Below are positions 7,870 to 17,578 of a stretch of DNA of 64,000 nt, in pieces. The notes under the pieces were generated by a model, which was given only the letters and a program-made list of their open reading frames with translations, was not told the DNA's origin and did no database searches. The stretch is taken from NCBI GenBank assembly GCA_937907025.1, contig CALESJ010000046.1, forward strand, positions 62,001 to 126,000, given 5' to 3'. Source of the stretch: an uncultured Faecalibacterium sp. GTDB lineage: Bacteria > Bacillota > Clostridia > Oscillospirales > Ruminococcaceae. The position numbers and the translations under genes were made by a program. The stretch's first letter is position 1. Each line of letters starts with the position of its first letter.

Positions 7870-10788
7870 TTGAGTCCTTCCAAAAAAATCGAGATCGATG
7901 CCAACCAGCGCATCGTTATCAAGGGTGCGCGGGAACATAACCTGAAAAATGTCAACCTGACGCTGCCCCGCAATAAACTGATCGTTATGACCGGCCTTTC
8001 CGGGTCTGGCAAGTCCAGCCTGGCATTTGATACCATCTACGCCGATGGTCAGCGCCGGTATATGGAAAGTCTGTCCAGCTATGCCCGGCAGTTTCTGGGC
8101 CAGATGGAAAAGCCGGATGTGGACGAGATCACCGGCCTTTCCCCGGCCATCTCCATTGACCAGAAGACCACCAGCCACAACCCCCGTTCCACGGTGGGCA
8201 CCGTTACCGAGATTTACGATTATTTGCGTTTGATGTACGCCCGCATCGGCGTTCCGCACTGCCCGATCTGTGGTCGTGTCATCTCCCAGCAGAGCGTGGA
8301 CGAGATGGTGGACGAGGTACTGAAGCTGCCCGAACGAACCCGTTTCCAGGTGTTGGCACCGGTGGTGCGCGGCCGCAAGGGCACCCAGGCCAAGGAACTG
8401 GATGCCGCCCATCGTGCCGGCTACGCCCGCGTGCGCATTGATGGCAACATGTATGACCTGGAAGAAGAAATCAAGCTGGAAAAGAACATCAAGCACACGG
8501 TGGAAATCGTGGTGGACCGTCTGTCCATCAACGACTCTGTGCGCAGCCGCCTGGCAGACTCTATTGAGTCCGCTCTGGCACTGACCGGCGGCCTGGTCAC
8601 GGTGGATGTCATCGGCGGTGAACCTATGACCTTCAGCCAGAACTATGCCTGCCCGGAACACGGATTTTCCATCGAGGAACTGAACCCCCGCATGTTCAGC
8701 TTCAACAACCCCTTCGGTGCCTGCGAAACCTGTACCGGCCTGGGTACTTTCATGAAGGTGGACCCGGCCCGCATCATCCCGGATAAGCGCAAATCCATCC
8801 GGGAAAGTGCCATCAAGGCCAGCGGCTGGTATTATGCCGAAGGCTCTGTGTCGGAGATGTATTACAAGGCGCTGGGCAAGCGGTATGGCTTCACCCTGGA
8901 TACCCCCGTAAAGGACATGAGCGAGGAAGCGGTTCACGCCATCCTGTATGGTACCGGCGGCGAAAAGATCGAACTTCAGCGGGAAAACATGTTTGGTTCC
9001 GGCACCTATTACAATGAATTTGAAGGCATCGTGCCCAATCTGGAACGGCGTTTCCGCGAAACCAGCAGCGAGTGGGTCAAAGAGGAAATTGCCCTGGTCA
9101 TGTCCAGTGAGGAATGTCCCACCTGCCACGGCCGACGCCTGAAACCGGCCAGCCTGGCTGTCACGGTAGGCGGCATCAATATCGCGGATTTCTGCGATAT
9201 GAGCGTGCAGCAGGAGCTGAAGTTCATCCAGAACGCCAAGGTTTCTGAGCGGGACGAGATGATCGGTGCCCCTATTTTCAAGGAAGTACGGGAACGCCTG
9301 GGCTTTCTGAACAGCGTGGGCCTGGGGTATCTGACCCTGTCCCGCGGTGCATCGTCCCTGTCCGGCGGCGAAAGCCAGCGTATTCGCCTGGCCACCCAGA
9401 TCGGCAGCGCCCTGACCGGTGTGCTGTATGTGCTGGACGAACCCAGTATCGGCCTGCACCAGCGGGACAATGATAAGCTGATCGCCACCATGAAACGCCT
9501 GCGGGATCTGGGCAATACCCTGATTGTGGTGGAACACGACGAAGATACCATGCGGCAGGCGGATTTCCTGGTGGACGTAGGTCCCGGGGCCGGTGTCCAC
9601 GGCGGCGAGATCGTGGCCGCCGGCAGCGTGGCGGATGTGTGCAAGGCCAAGCGCAGCATCACCGGTCAGTATCTGTCCGGCCGCAAGTTTGTGGAAGTGC
9701 CGGACCATCGCCGACCCGGCAACGGTAAGTTCCTGCGGGTGGTCAAGGCGCGGGAAAATAACCTCCAGAATATCACGGTGGACTTCCCGCTGGGCAAGAT
9801 GGTCTGTGTGACCGGTGTGTCCGGTTCCGGCAAGTCCACCTTGGTCAACGAGATTTTGTACAAGACCCTGGCGGCGGCTATGAACGGTGCCCGCAGCCGT
9901 CCCGGCCAGTGCGATGAAGTGCAGGGCATGGAGTGGGTGGACAAGGTCATCGGTATTGACCAGTCGCCCATCGGCCGCACCCCGCGCTCCAACCCGGCCA
10001 CCTATACCGGCGTGTTCAGTGATATCCGGACCCTGTTTGCCAATACGCAGGATGCCAAGGCCCGGGGCTATGGACCCGGCCGCTTCAGCTTCAACGTCAA
10101 GGGCGGCCGCTGTGAAGCCTGTGAGGGCGGCGGTATTCTGCAGATCGAAATGCATTTTCTGCCGGATATTTATGTGCCCTGCGATGTCTGCAAAGGCAAA
10201 CGCTACAATAGGGAAACTTTGGAAGTGCATTACCGGGACAAGAACATCTCGGATGTGTTGAATATGACGGTGGAGGAGGCCTGCGTCTTCTTTGCCAACC
10301 AGCCCAAGATTGCCCGCAAACTGCAGACTTTGCAGGAAGTAGGCCTGGGCTATATCGAACTGGGACAGGCGGCCACGACCCTGTCCGGCGGCGAAGCCCA
10401 GCGCGTGAAGCTGGCCAATGAGCTGGCCCGGCGGGATACCGGGCAGACGGTGTATATTCTGGATGAACCCACCACCGGCCTGCATGTGGCCGATGTGCAC
10501 CGCCTGGTCAAGGTGCTGGACAAGCTGGTGGATGCCGGTAATACGGTCATCGTCATTGAGCACAATCTGGACGTGATCAAGCGGGCCGATTATATCATCG
10601 ACCTGGGGCCGGAAGGCGGCAGCGGCGGCGGCCTGGTGGTGGCCACCGGTACGCCGGAGGAAGTGGCGGAAAATCCTGCCTCCTATACCGGACAGTACCT
10701 GAAGCCGGTACTGGAACGAGCCAGGCAGCTTCAGCAGGCGCAGGAGGAAAAACCGAAGCCTGCCCGCAAAAAGACGGCAAAATCATAA
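7870..10788 (+). CDS. uvrA: Excinuclease ABC subunit A
   Basis: The 972-residue damage sensor of nucleotide excision repair carries two ABC ATPase modules. Module 1 has Walker A GLSGSGKSS, the zinc finger starting CPICGR, signature LSGGES and Walker B VLDEPSIGL. Module 2 has GVSGSGKST, zinc-binding CEACEGGG...CDVCKGKRY, LSGGEA and ILDEPTTGL. The C-terminus is a short Lys/Pro/Gln tail. The start is TTG at 7870 with AGGAGG about 9 bases upstream, inside the end of uvrB. The rare start just after uvrB suggests translational coupling. A strong terminator follows. Confidence 0.97.
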   Translation: MSPSKKIEIDANQRIVIKGAREHNLKNVNLTLPRNKLIVMTGLSGSGKSSLAFDTIYADGQRRYMESLSSYARQFLGQMEKPDVDEITGLSPAISIDQKTTSHNPRSTVGTVTEIYDYLRLMYARIGVPHCPICGRVISQQSVDEMVDEVLKLPERTRFQVLAPVVRGRKGTQAKELDAAHRAGYARVRIDGNMYDLEEEIKLEKNIKHTVEIVVDRLSINDSVRSRLADSIESALALTGGLVTVDVIGGEPMTFSQNYACPEHGFSIEELNPRMFSFNNPFGACETCTGLGTFMKVDPARIIPDKRKSIRESAIKASGWYYAEGSVSEMYYKALGKRYGFTLDTPVKDMSEEAVHAILYGTGGEKIELQRENMFGSGTYYNEFEGIVPNLERRFRETSSEWVKEEIALVMSSEECPTCHGRRLKPASLAVTVGGINIADFCDMSVQQELKFIQNAKVSERDEMIGAPIFKEVRERLGFLNSVGLGYLTLSRGASSLSGGESQRIRLATQIGSALTGVLYVLDEPSIGLHQRDNDKLIATMKRLRDLGNTLIVVEHDEDTMRQADFLVDVGPGAGVHGGEIVAAGSVADVCKAKRSITGQYLSGRKFVEVPDHRRPGNGKFLRVVKARENNLQNITVDFPLGKMVCVTGVSGSGKSTLVNEILYKTLAAAMNGARSRPGQCDEVQGMEWVDKVIGIDQSPIGRTPRSNPATYTGVFSDIRTLFANTQDAKARGYGPGRFSFNVKGGRCEACEGGGILQIEMHFLPDIYVPCDVCKGKRYNRETLEVHYRDKNISDVLNMTVEEACVFFANQPKIARKLQTLQEVGLGYIELGQAATTLSGGEAQRVKLANELARRDTGQTVYILDEPTTGLHVADVHRLVKVLDKLVDAGNTVIVIEHNLDVIKRADYIIDLGPEGGSGGGLVVATGTPEEVAENPASYTGQYLKPVLERARQLQQAQEEKPKPARKKTAKS

Positions 10789-10791
10789 GCA

Positions 10792-10846
10792 AACGAACCC
10801 TCCGGGCTGCCTGCTGTTTGGCAGGTGGCCGGAGGGTTCGTTTTGT
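10792..10846 (+). terminator. Terminator of uvrBA
   Basis: A 14-bp outer stem (AACGAACCCTCCGG with CCGGAGGGTTCGTT) encloses an inner GCCTGC/GCAGG hairpin and is followed by TTTTG. Confidence 0.85.
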
Positions 10847-10868
10847 GACATGCCGGAAGGAATTTCGC

Positions 10869-10897
10869 TTGCAACCTGAAGCGGGATTCGATACAAT
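10869..10897 (+). promoter_or_regulatory. Promoter of the hybrid kinase gene
   Basis: TTGCAA (10869-10874), 17-bp spacer, TACAAT (10892-10897), about 90 bases upstream of the ATG. Confidence 0.55.
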
Positions 10898-10988
10898 AAA
10901 AATGTTCAAGCGGCGGAAAACCATACCTATGGAAAAGCCGTAAAAAGCTTGCGGCAGACGAAAATGAGAACAGAAAAACGGGCGGAAC

Positions 10989-13573
10989 ATGTCTATGAGG
11001 GGAAATAATACAAGCAAAAGAGTACAAAAAACCGTCAAGCGCGACAGAACGCTCTGGCTGAATATTGCACTCATCGTGGTTTTCTTTGCGGTGATGTCCC
11101 TGGGAATCTATCTGGTGCGGGACAAGCTGCTCTACAATGCCAATGAGATGGGCAATAACCTTGCGCAAAGTTACTCCAACGAGGAGGAAACGCGCATATC
11201 AATCTATGAAATGTTTTTGACCATGTGCTCGCTGTACACCAATGCGTCCATTGATCAGCAGAATTCGGACCAGGTGATGCAGCAGGGACTGGAAGAATAT
11301 ACAGATTATATGTCCCAGGTCCTGGGGGCCAACATCATTGACCCTTACGCGGTTATCAACGGAAAAATTGTGGCAGCCAATCCCTGGGAAGGGGACGAAG
11401 AATACGATTACAGCCAGAAAGAATGGTATACCAATGCCTTGTCTGCAAACGGCAAGATCGTGTTTAGTGATGTTTATGTGGATGCCATTACCGGGCAGAA
11501 ACTGGTTACGCTTTCTGTCAAGCTGCATGGGGAAGGCAATGTCCTGGCGTTTGATATTCTGATGGATAACTTCCATGCACTGAAAAACAAAATTGAATTG
11601 CCGGAAGACAGTGCTTACTTTTTGTTTGATGCCAGCGGTTCTTTGATCTATCTCACGGGCGGATATGATGTGGACGATGCGGCGGTCCAACAATATGCGG
11701 CCAATATGCGGCACAGCTTTTGGCCGGTGTGCGGGACGGCTCTTTCGAAAGCCATACCGCAACGTTCAAGGGGCTGGACGGTCAGCTGCAGGGCATTTAT
11801 TATTATGAGATGAGCAATGGGTGGACCTCTATTGTGACCTTCTCCTTGCAGCAGATTTTATATGGGACCAGCAGCAGTACGTCCATGTATCTGCTGACCG
11901 GTATTTTTCTGATTCTGTTGGTGGCGGTGATCGTTTCCATTCTGCGGGAATATGCCGAAAAGAGAAAAATCAAGTATATCTCGGATACGCTGCAGATCCT
12001 GGGCGATACTTACTATGCCATCTACCGCATCAACTTTGAAACCGGTACCTATGAAACCATCAAATCTTCCACCGATTTGGAAGAGTCCCTGGGCAAGAAC
12101 GGGGAATACGAACATCTCCTGCACATTTTGTCCCGGGTGGTGGAAGACAGTACCTACGAGGAATTCAAGAAGAACTTCAATCTGGAAAACATCCGGCAGC
12201 TGGTACAATCCCATATTTATGAGTTTGGCGGGGATTATCAGCGCCGTTTCCGGGAAGGCCGCAAGTGGGTCAGCATCAAGATCGTGTACAATAAGGCCCT
12301 GGGATTGAATGAAGTGATCATGTGCTTCCGGGAAATCGATGTGGAGAAGAAAAAGGAACTGCGGCAGCATGAACTGCTGGAGCAGGCGCTGGAAAATGCC
12401 AAGCGGGCTGCCAGCAAGAAAACCATGTTTTTCTCCAACATGTCCCACGATATGCGTACCCCATTGAATGCGATTTCCGGCATGAGCAAACTGGCCCACC
12501 AGCATGTGCAGGACCCGGAAAAGGTAGAAGAGTACCTGACCAAAATCGATACCTCCAGCCGTCAGCTGACCGCGCTGGTCAATGACATCCTGGACATGGC
12601 CCGGCTGGAACAGGGCGTGGAGAGCACACTGAACTGCCAGCCTATGGATATCGTGCAGAGCGTGAGCGAAACAGCGGAATTGTTCCGGGAGCAGGCGCAG
12701 CAGGAAAACCGCCGGTATGAGGTGGTGCTGGACGTGCAGGACCGGATGGTCAACGCTGACGCGTTCCGCCTGAACCAGGTGCTGAACAATCTGCTTTCCA
12801 ATGCGTTCAAGTACAGCCGGGAAGGGGACAGCATACGGCTGGAACTGCGGCAGGCGGCCCGGCGGGAAAGCCGCGGACAGTATCAGATCATTGTGGAAGA
12901 TACGGGCATCGGCATGACGGAAAGCTTTCAGGAACGATTGTTTGAGCCCTTTGCCCGGGAAACGGTGTTTGCCCCCACCAAAGCCACGGGAACCGGGCTG
13001 GGTATGCCTATTGTCAAGGGGCTTGTACAGCAGATGAGTGGGGAAATCACCGTACAGAGCAAACTGGGAGAGGGCAGCCGCTTCGTGGTGTCCCTGCCGT
13101 TGCAGATCGTGGACGCAATGCCCGGGCCGGAGAAGCCGGAACTGACCGAACTGGAGCCCTTTACGCTGGAAGGCAAGCGGATGATCGTGGCCGAAGACAA
13201 CGAATTGAATATGGAGATTACCACCGAATTCCTCTCCATGTTGGGGGTGGATGTGCTGCAGGCCTGGAACGGACGAGAGGCTGTTGAGCGCTTTGCCCTG
13301 GAAAAAGAGGGAAGTGTGGATGCCATTCTGATGGATATGCAGATGCCGGAAATGGACGGCTGCACCGCCTGCCGGAAAATTCGGACCATGGACCGTCCGG
13401 ATGCGGCCAGCGTACCCATCATTGCCGTCACAGCCAACGCCTTTGCCGAAGATATTGCCAAGACCACCGAGGCCGGTATGAACGCCCACATTTCCAAACC
13501 GATCGACTTCAAACTGCTTTCTGACCTGCTGCAAAAACTGGCACAGGAAAAACATGAACCGGGAGAACATTGA
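10989..13573 (+). pseudogene. Hybrid sensor histidine kinase/response regulator, frameshifted by an 11-bp tandem duplication
   Basis: Two reading frames together encode one membrane sensor kinase. Part 1 (10989-11813, frame correct to about 11701) has a membrane helix at about residues 23-43 and a periplasmic Cache-like domain. Part 2 (open from 11720) continues that domain, then gives a second membrane helix (LLTGIFLILLVAVIVSI), a PAS-like segment, the H-box (NMSHDMRTPLN), N-box (NQVLNNLLSNAFKYS), G-boxes (DTGIGM, GTGLGMP) and a C-terminal receiver with phospho-acceptor Asp in LMDMQMPEMDG. The break coincides with an exact duplication at 11691-11712. Removing one copy gives a continuous frame of 857 residues. 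As read, the kinase half could only be made from an internal start (TTG 11720 or ATG 11811). All catalytic motifs are intact, so the change looks recent or reversible. Confidence 0.88.
11691..11712 (+). repeat. 11-bp tandem duplication causing the frameshift
   Basis: The 11-mer CAATATGCGGC occurs twice head to tail (11691-11701 and 11702-11712). Eleven is not a multiple of three, so one copy restores the reading frame (...VQQYAAQLLAGVRDG...) and two copies break it. Confidence 0.95.
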
Positions 13574-13579
13574 AACCTC

Positions 13580-14767
13580 ATGCAATACCGAAACGATAAA
13601 ACCGGATTTCCCATTTCCATCCTCGGCTATGGCTGTATGCGCTTTACCAAAAAGGGGACGGCCATCGACCTGGACAAGGCAGAAAAAGAAATTCTGCATG
13701 CCATTGAACAAGGCGTGAACTACTTTGACACCGCCTATATCTATCCGGGCAGTGAGGCGGCCCTGGGCGAGATTCTGGCCCGAAACCATTGCCGTGACAA
13801 GGTCCGGATCGCCAGCAAACTGCCCCAGTATCTGGTGCGCAGCGGCGCAGACCTGGAACGCTATTTCTCGGAGCAGCTGCGCCGTCTGAAGACCCACCAC
13901 ATTGATTACTACCTGATGCACATGCTCACCGATGTGGAAAGCTGGCACAAGCTGGAGAAGGCCGGCGTCCGGGAATGGCTGGCGGAAAAGCGCCGCCTGG
14001 GCCAAATCGGGCAGGTGGGTTTTTCCTTCCACGGCAATACGGCCATGTTCCTCAAACTGTTGGAGGTATACGACTGGGATTTTTGCCAGATCCAGTACAA
14101 CTATCTGGATGAAAACAGCCAGGCCGGGCGGGCCGGTCTGCAGGCAGCGGCTGCAAAGGGGCTGCCTGTCATCATCATGGAGCCGCTGCGCGGCGGCAAG
14201 CTGGTGAATCTGCTGCCCGAAGAGGCACGCAACCGGTTCGCCCGGGACAAAAACGGCTGGTCCGCCGCCGAATGGGCCTTGCGCTGGCTTTGGAATCAGA
14301 CGGAGGTGACCTGCGTTCTTTCCGGTATGAACAGCCTGGAAATGCTGGACGAGAACTGCCGGATTGCCTCCGAGGCACAGACCGGGGCATTTACCGACCA
14401 TGAATTTGAAGTCCTGGATGCAGTCAAAGCCGATATCGAGCAGAAGGTCAAAGCCCCCTGCACCGGCTGCGGATACTGCATGCCTTGCCCCAAGGGGGTG
14501 GACATCCCGAGTGCCTTCCGCTGCTACAATGCCATGTACACAGAAAACCGCTGGACCGGTCGCCGGGAATACTGGCAGGTAGTTTCTTTGCGCCGGGAAC
14601 CGGCCTTTGCCACTCAGTGTGTGGAGTGTGGGGCCTGTGAGCAGCACTGCCCGCAGCATCTGCCTATCCGGGCCCTGCTCAAAGAGGCGGATAAGGAACT
14701 GCGCCCCTGGCCATACCGCGCAGCCAGCTGGGTGGCCCGAAAGTATCTGTTTGGCAAAACAAAATAA
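13580..14767 (+). CDS. Aldo/keto reductase with C-terminal 4Fe-4S domain
   Basis: The 395-residue oxidoreductase joins an aldo/keto reductase barrel (about residues 1-285) to a ferredoxin-like tail. The barrel keeps the tetrad: Asp in YFDTA, Tyr in YIYPGS, Lys in ASKLPQ and His in YYLMHM. The tail has CxxCxxCxxCP (CTGCGYCMPCP, from about residue 294) and CxxCxxCxxxCP (CVECGACEQHCP, from about residue 346), which should hold two clusters. Family members are typical of strict anaerobes; substrates are unknown. It starts 7 bases after the hybrid kinase and may share its transcript. An alternative is ferredoxin-linked rather than NADPH-linked reduction. Confidence 0.92.
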   Translation: MQYRNDKTGFPISILGYGCMRFTKKGTAIDLDKAEKEILHAIEQGVNYFDTAYIYPGSEAALGEILARNHCRDKVRIASKLPQYLVRSGADLERYFSEQLRRLKTHHIDYYLMHMLTDVESWHKLEKAGVREWLAEKRRLGQIGQVGFSFHGNTAMFLKLLEVYDWDFCQIQYNYLDENSQAGRAGLQAAAAKGLPVIIMEPLRGGKLVNLLPEEARNRFARDKNGWSAAEWALRWLWNQTEVTCVLSGMNSLEMLDENCRIASEAQTGAFTDHEFEVLDAVKADIEQKVKAPCTGCGYCMPCPKGVDIPSAFRCYNAMYTENRWTGRREYWQVVSLRREPAFATQCVECGACEQHCPQHLPIRALLKEADKELRPWPYRAASWVARKYLFGKTK

Positions 14768-14779
14768 ATAGTGAATTGC

Positions 14780-14807
14780 TTGACAAGCAAGAAATCCATG
14801 ATAAAAT
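14780..14807 (+). promoter_or_regulatory. Strong promoter of the leader RNA and polyamine operon
   Basis: Consensus -35 TTGACA (14780-14785), 16-bp spacer and extended -10 TGATAAAAT (hexamer 14802-14807). It is one of the best promoter matches in the window. Predicted start near 14814. Confidence 0.8.
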
Positions 14808-14813
14808 AATGGC

Positions 14814-15173
14814 AGTGTGTGTGGAGCTTTGCTACCACCCACGCAAATAGATTTGGCCGGGCGCATACCATCGCGCCTAAAGCTCATCGGACAGGGCTGG
14901 CCGCTGCCGCGTGTGATGTAAAGGCATCACAACATTATTGAACGGGTTGTAAGCCCGGAAATTTTATAAGTTGGTCACTTTGAATAACCCCGTGCGGATG
15001 CACACCACTTGTGAAACGTCAATAAGAGTAGCAGAGCAGCCAGACCTATTTGCTGGAAAACTCTAAGTACGGATCAAACAACATCTCTCTGTCTGTCCCC
15101 CAGTATGCGGGGCAGTCATGATTTTGCGATGTGTTTCACAGGCAGTGTGCCCAAAAGGGTGCACTGCCTTTTT
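14814..15173 (+). ncRNA. Structured leader or small RNA of unknown family, upstream of the polyamine operon
   Basis: About 360 bases with no convincing gene run from a strong promoter to an intrinsic terminator, then 33 bases to the speA start codon. Predicted hairpins by eye: 14817-14824 with 14835-14842; 14859-14864 with 14873-14878; 14912-14918 with 14925-14931; 14943-14946 with 14954-14957; 14992-14995 with 15000-15003; a two-part stem 15033-15040 with 15052-15064; 15093-15100 with 15108-15115; and the terminator at 15141-15168. It does not show the conserved cores of RNase P RNA, tmRNA, SRP RNA, T-box or lysine riboswitch that I can recall. It could be a transcription-attenuating riboswitch for a polyamine or its precursor, or an independent small RNA with read-through. 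Its 5' end is a prediction. Confidence 0.6.
15141..15173 (+). terminator. Intrinsic terminator between the leader RNA and speA
   Basis: A 12-bp stem (GGCAGTGTGCCC with GGGTGCACTGCC, including two G-U pairs) with an AAAA loop is followed by TTTTT. Its position ahead of the start codon means operon expression needs read-through or anti-termination. Confidence 0.88.
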
Positions 15174-15206
15174 GTGTGCTTCCGCGAAGTTTTACAGGAA
15201 AGAGGG

Positions 15207-16667
15207 ATGGTCTTGGACCGGGAACGTCAAAAGAAAGCGCCCATCTATGCGGCGCTGGAAAAATTCCGCCGTCAGCGGGTGGTCCCGTTCGATGTGCCGG
15301 GGCATAAGCGCGGCCGGGGAAATCCGGAACTGGTGGAATTGCTGGGGGAACGCTGCGTCGGCATCGATGTCAACTCCATGAAACCGCTGGACAATCTCTG
15401 TCACCCGGTTTCGGTCATCAAGGAAGCGGAAGAACTGGCCGCCGATGCGTTTGGTGCAGCGCATGCTTTCCTGATGGTAGGCGGTACCACCAGCAGTGTG
15501 CAGAGCATGGTGCTGACCGCCTGCAAGCCGGGAGATAAAATCATTCTGCCCCGCAATGTACACAAGAGCGCCATCAATGCCCTGGTGTTGTGCGGCGCTG
15601 TGCCGGTGTATATCGACCCGAAGGTGGATAAGCAGCTGGGCATTCCCCTGGGGATGGAAGTGGCGGATGTGCGTGCCGCCATCGAAGCCAACCCCGATGC
15701 CAAGGCTATTTTCATCAATAATCCCACTTATTACGGTATCTGCTCGGACCTGCGGTCCCTGGTCAATCTGGCTCATGAGCACGGCATGCTGGCCCTGGTG
15801 GACGAAGCTCACGGTACGCATCTGTATTTCGGGCCGGCCCTGCCGCTCAGCGGAATGGAAGCCGGGGCGGATATGGCGGCTGTATCCATGCACAAGTCCG
15901 GCGGCAGCCTGACCCAGAGTTCCATCCTGCTCTGCGGACCGGGCGTGAATGCCGGGTATGTGGGCAACATCATCAACCTGACCCAGACCACCAGCGCATC
16001 CTACCTGCTGATGTCCAGCCTGGATATCAGCCGCCGGAACCTGGCTATGCGCGGCGCAGAGAGCTTTGCCAAGGTGGTGGACATGGCGGAATATGCCCGC
16101 CGGGAGATCAACGATATCGGTGGCTACTACGCCTACGGATCGGAACTCATCAACGGCGGCAGCATTTTTGACTTTGACGTTACCAAGCTGGCCGTCAACA
16201 CCCGGGGGATCGGCCTGACCGGCATTGAGGTGTATGACCTGCTGCGGGACGAATACGACATCCAGGTGGAGTTCGGCGACCTTTCCAATATGCTGGCGTA
16301 CATCTCCATCGGCGACCGCATTCAGGATATCGAGCGTCTGGTAGGCGCTCTGGCGGATATCCGCCGCCTGTACGCCAAACCCAAAAGCGATATGTTCACG
16401 GCGGAATACATCACTCCCAATGTGGCGGCCACACCCCAGCAGGCATTCTACTCCGAGAAAGAGAGCCTGCCGCTGCGCCAGACAGCGGGCCGTATCTGCA
16501 GTGAATTCGTCATGTGCTATCCGCCGGGAATTCCCATCCTGGCACCGGGTGAAGTCATCACCCAGGAAATCATCGACTACATCGAGTTTGCCAAGGCCAA
16601 AGGCTGCTCGATGCAGGGCCCTCAGAGTGAGGATATTTCGGAACTGAATGTTTTGAAGGAGGGATAA
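15207..16667 (+). CDS. speA: Orn/Lys/Arg decarboxylase family protein, probably arginine decarboxylase
   Basis: The 486-residue fold-I PLP decarboxylase removes CO2 from a basic amino acid. The PLP lysine lies in SMHKSGG (about residue 231), preceded by DEAHGTH. Other family marks are PGHKRGRG near the N-terminus and the C-terminal CYPPGIPILAPGE. This is the short Gram-positive form. Arginine is the likely substrate because agmatine deiminase and N-carbamoylputrescine amidase lie downstream; lysine or ornithine is possible. ATG at 15207 has AGGAAAGAGGG directly upstream. The frame is open further upstream to 15105, but that would include the terminator. The next gene begins 2 bases after the stop. 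Confidence 0.9.
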   Translation: MVLDRERQKKAPIYAALEKFRRQRVVPFDVPGHKRGRGNPELVELLGERCVGIDVNSMKPLDNLCHPVSVIKEAEELAADAFGAAHAFLMVGGTTSSVQSMVLTACKPGDKIILPRNVHKSAINALVLCGAVPVYIDPKVDKQLGIPLGMEVADVRAAIEANPDAKAIFINNPTYYGICSDLRSLVNLAHEHGMLALVDEAHGTHLYFGPALPLSGMEAGADMAAVSMHKSGGSLTQSSILLCGPGVNAGYVGNIINLTQTTSASYLLMSSLDISRRNLAMRGAESFAKVVDMAEYARREINDIGGYYAYGSELINGGSIFDFDVTKLAVNTRGIGLTGIEVYDLLRDEYDIQVEFGDLSNMLAYISIGDRIQDIERLVGALADIRRLYAKPKSDMFTAEYITPNVAATPQQAFYSEKESLPLRQTAGRICSEFVMCYPPGIPILAPGEVITQEIIDYIEFAKAKGCSMQGPQSEDISELNVLKEG

Positions 16668-16669
16668 GC

Positions 16670-17533
16670 GTGCAGGAAATGGATTACTGGTTCGGTGAAC
16701 TTCACACCGCCAACGTCAAGACCTGTATCCGTGTGGAACGCCAGTTGTACAGCGGCACCAGCGATTTCCAGCGCATCGACGTGTTCGATTCGCCGGAATT
16801 CGGCCGGTTCCTGACCTCGGACGGCAGCGTGATCTTCTCGGAAAAGGACGAGTTCACCTATGATGAGATGATCGTTCACGTTCCCATGGCCGTCCACCCA
16901 GACGTGAAACGGGTGCTGGTCATCGGCGGCGGCGACGGCGGCGTGGCCCGCGAGCTGTCCCACTATCAGGAGATCGAAGTCATCGACGTGGTGGAACCGG
17001 ACAAGATGTTCGTGGACGTTTGCCGCAAATTCTTCCCGGACAACGCCTGTGGCCTGGATGACATCCGGGTGCGGGTCTACTATGAGGACGGCTTGCGGTT
17101 TCTGCGCGGCCGGGAAGATGATTACGACCTGATCATCAATGACTGTACCGACCCTTTGGGCCATGCCGCGGGACTGTTCACCAAGGAATTTTACGGCAGC
17201 TGCTACAAGGCCCTGCATGAGGACGGCATCATGGTGTACCAGCATGGCAGTCCCTTCTTTGATGAGGATGAGGAAAGCTGCCGCGCCATGCACAAGCGTG
17301 CCTATCGTTCGTTCCCCATCAGCCGGGTATATCAGGCGCACATTCCCACCTGCCCGGCAGGGTACTGGCTGTTCGGGTTTGCCAGCAAAAAGTACCATCC
17401 CCTCAAGGACTTTGACCCCAAACGCTGGAACAAGCGCGGGATCAAGACCTGGTATTATACCACCCATCTGCATCGCGGGGCATTTATGCTGCCGCGCTAT
17501 GTGGAGGAACTGCTGCAGGAAGAAGAAGATTAA
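16670..17533 (+). CDS. speE: Spermidine synthase (polyamine aminopropyltransferase)
   Basis: The 287-residue Rossmann-fold enzyme moves an aminopropyl group from decarboxylated AdoMet to a diamine. It has the co-substrate motif VIGGGDGGVARE (about residues 84-95), the acidic end of strand 2 (VVEPD) and the catalytic-loop motif NDCTDPLG (about 158-165). The start is GTG at 16670 with AAGGAGGG 6 bases upstream; an in-frame ATG at 16679 is too far from it. No AdoMet decarboxylase gene (speD) is in the window, yet two alternative-route genes follow. It may use co-substrate made elsewhere, or act on another acceptor. Confidence 0.92.
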   Translation: MQEMDYWFGELHTANVKTCIRVERQLYSGTSDFQRIDVFDSPEFGRFLTSDGSVIFSEKDEFTYDEMIVHVPMAVHPDVKRVLVIGGGDGGVARELSHYQEIEVIDVVEPDKMFVDVCRKFFPDNACGLDDIRVRVYYEDGLRFLRGREDDYDLIINDCTDPLGHAAGLFTKEFYGSCYKALHEDGIMVYQHGSPFFDEDEESCRAMHKRAYRSFPISRVYQAHIPTCPAGYWLFGFASKKYHPLKDFDPKRWNKRGIKTWYYTTHLHRGAFMLPRYVEELLQEEED

Positions 17534-17578
17534 ATCTTTGTCCAACATATCCCTGAAACAGAAAAAGGAGAGTTTACC

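Noticed and set aside
6226..10563. 1445-residue open frame on the minus strand across uvrB and uvrA
   Set aside because: It lies wholly opposite two intact conserved genes. GC-biased codon use leaves long open antisense frames, and its sequence is low in structure and matches no family.
11858..14887. 1009-residue minus-strand open frame
   Set aside because: It is a shadow of the hybrid kinase and aldo/keto reductase genes, with no recognisable domain.
14768..15206. RNase P RNA, tmRNA, SRP RNA or T-box as the identity of the leader
   Set aside because: The size fits RNase P or tmRNA, but the conserved core strings and the CCA-type end are not seen, so the family is left open.
15105..15206. 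Extended N-terminus of speA from an in-frame ATG at 15105
   Set aside because: It would translate through the terminator hairpin, and the first family-like residues and the ribosome site point to ATG 15207.
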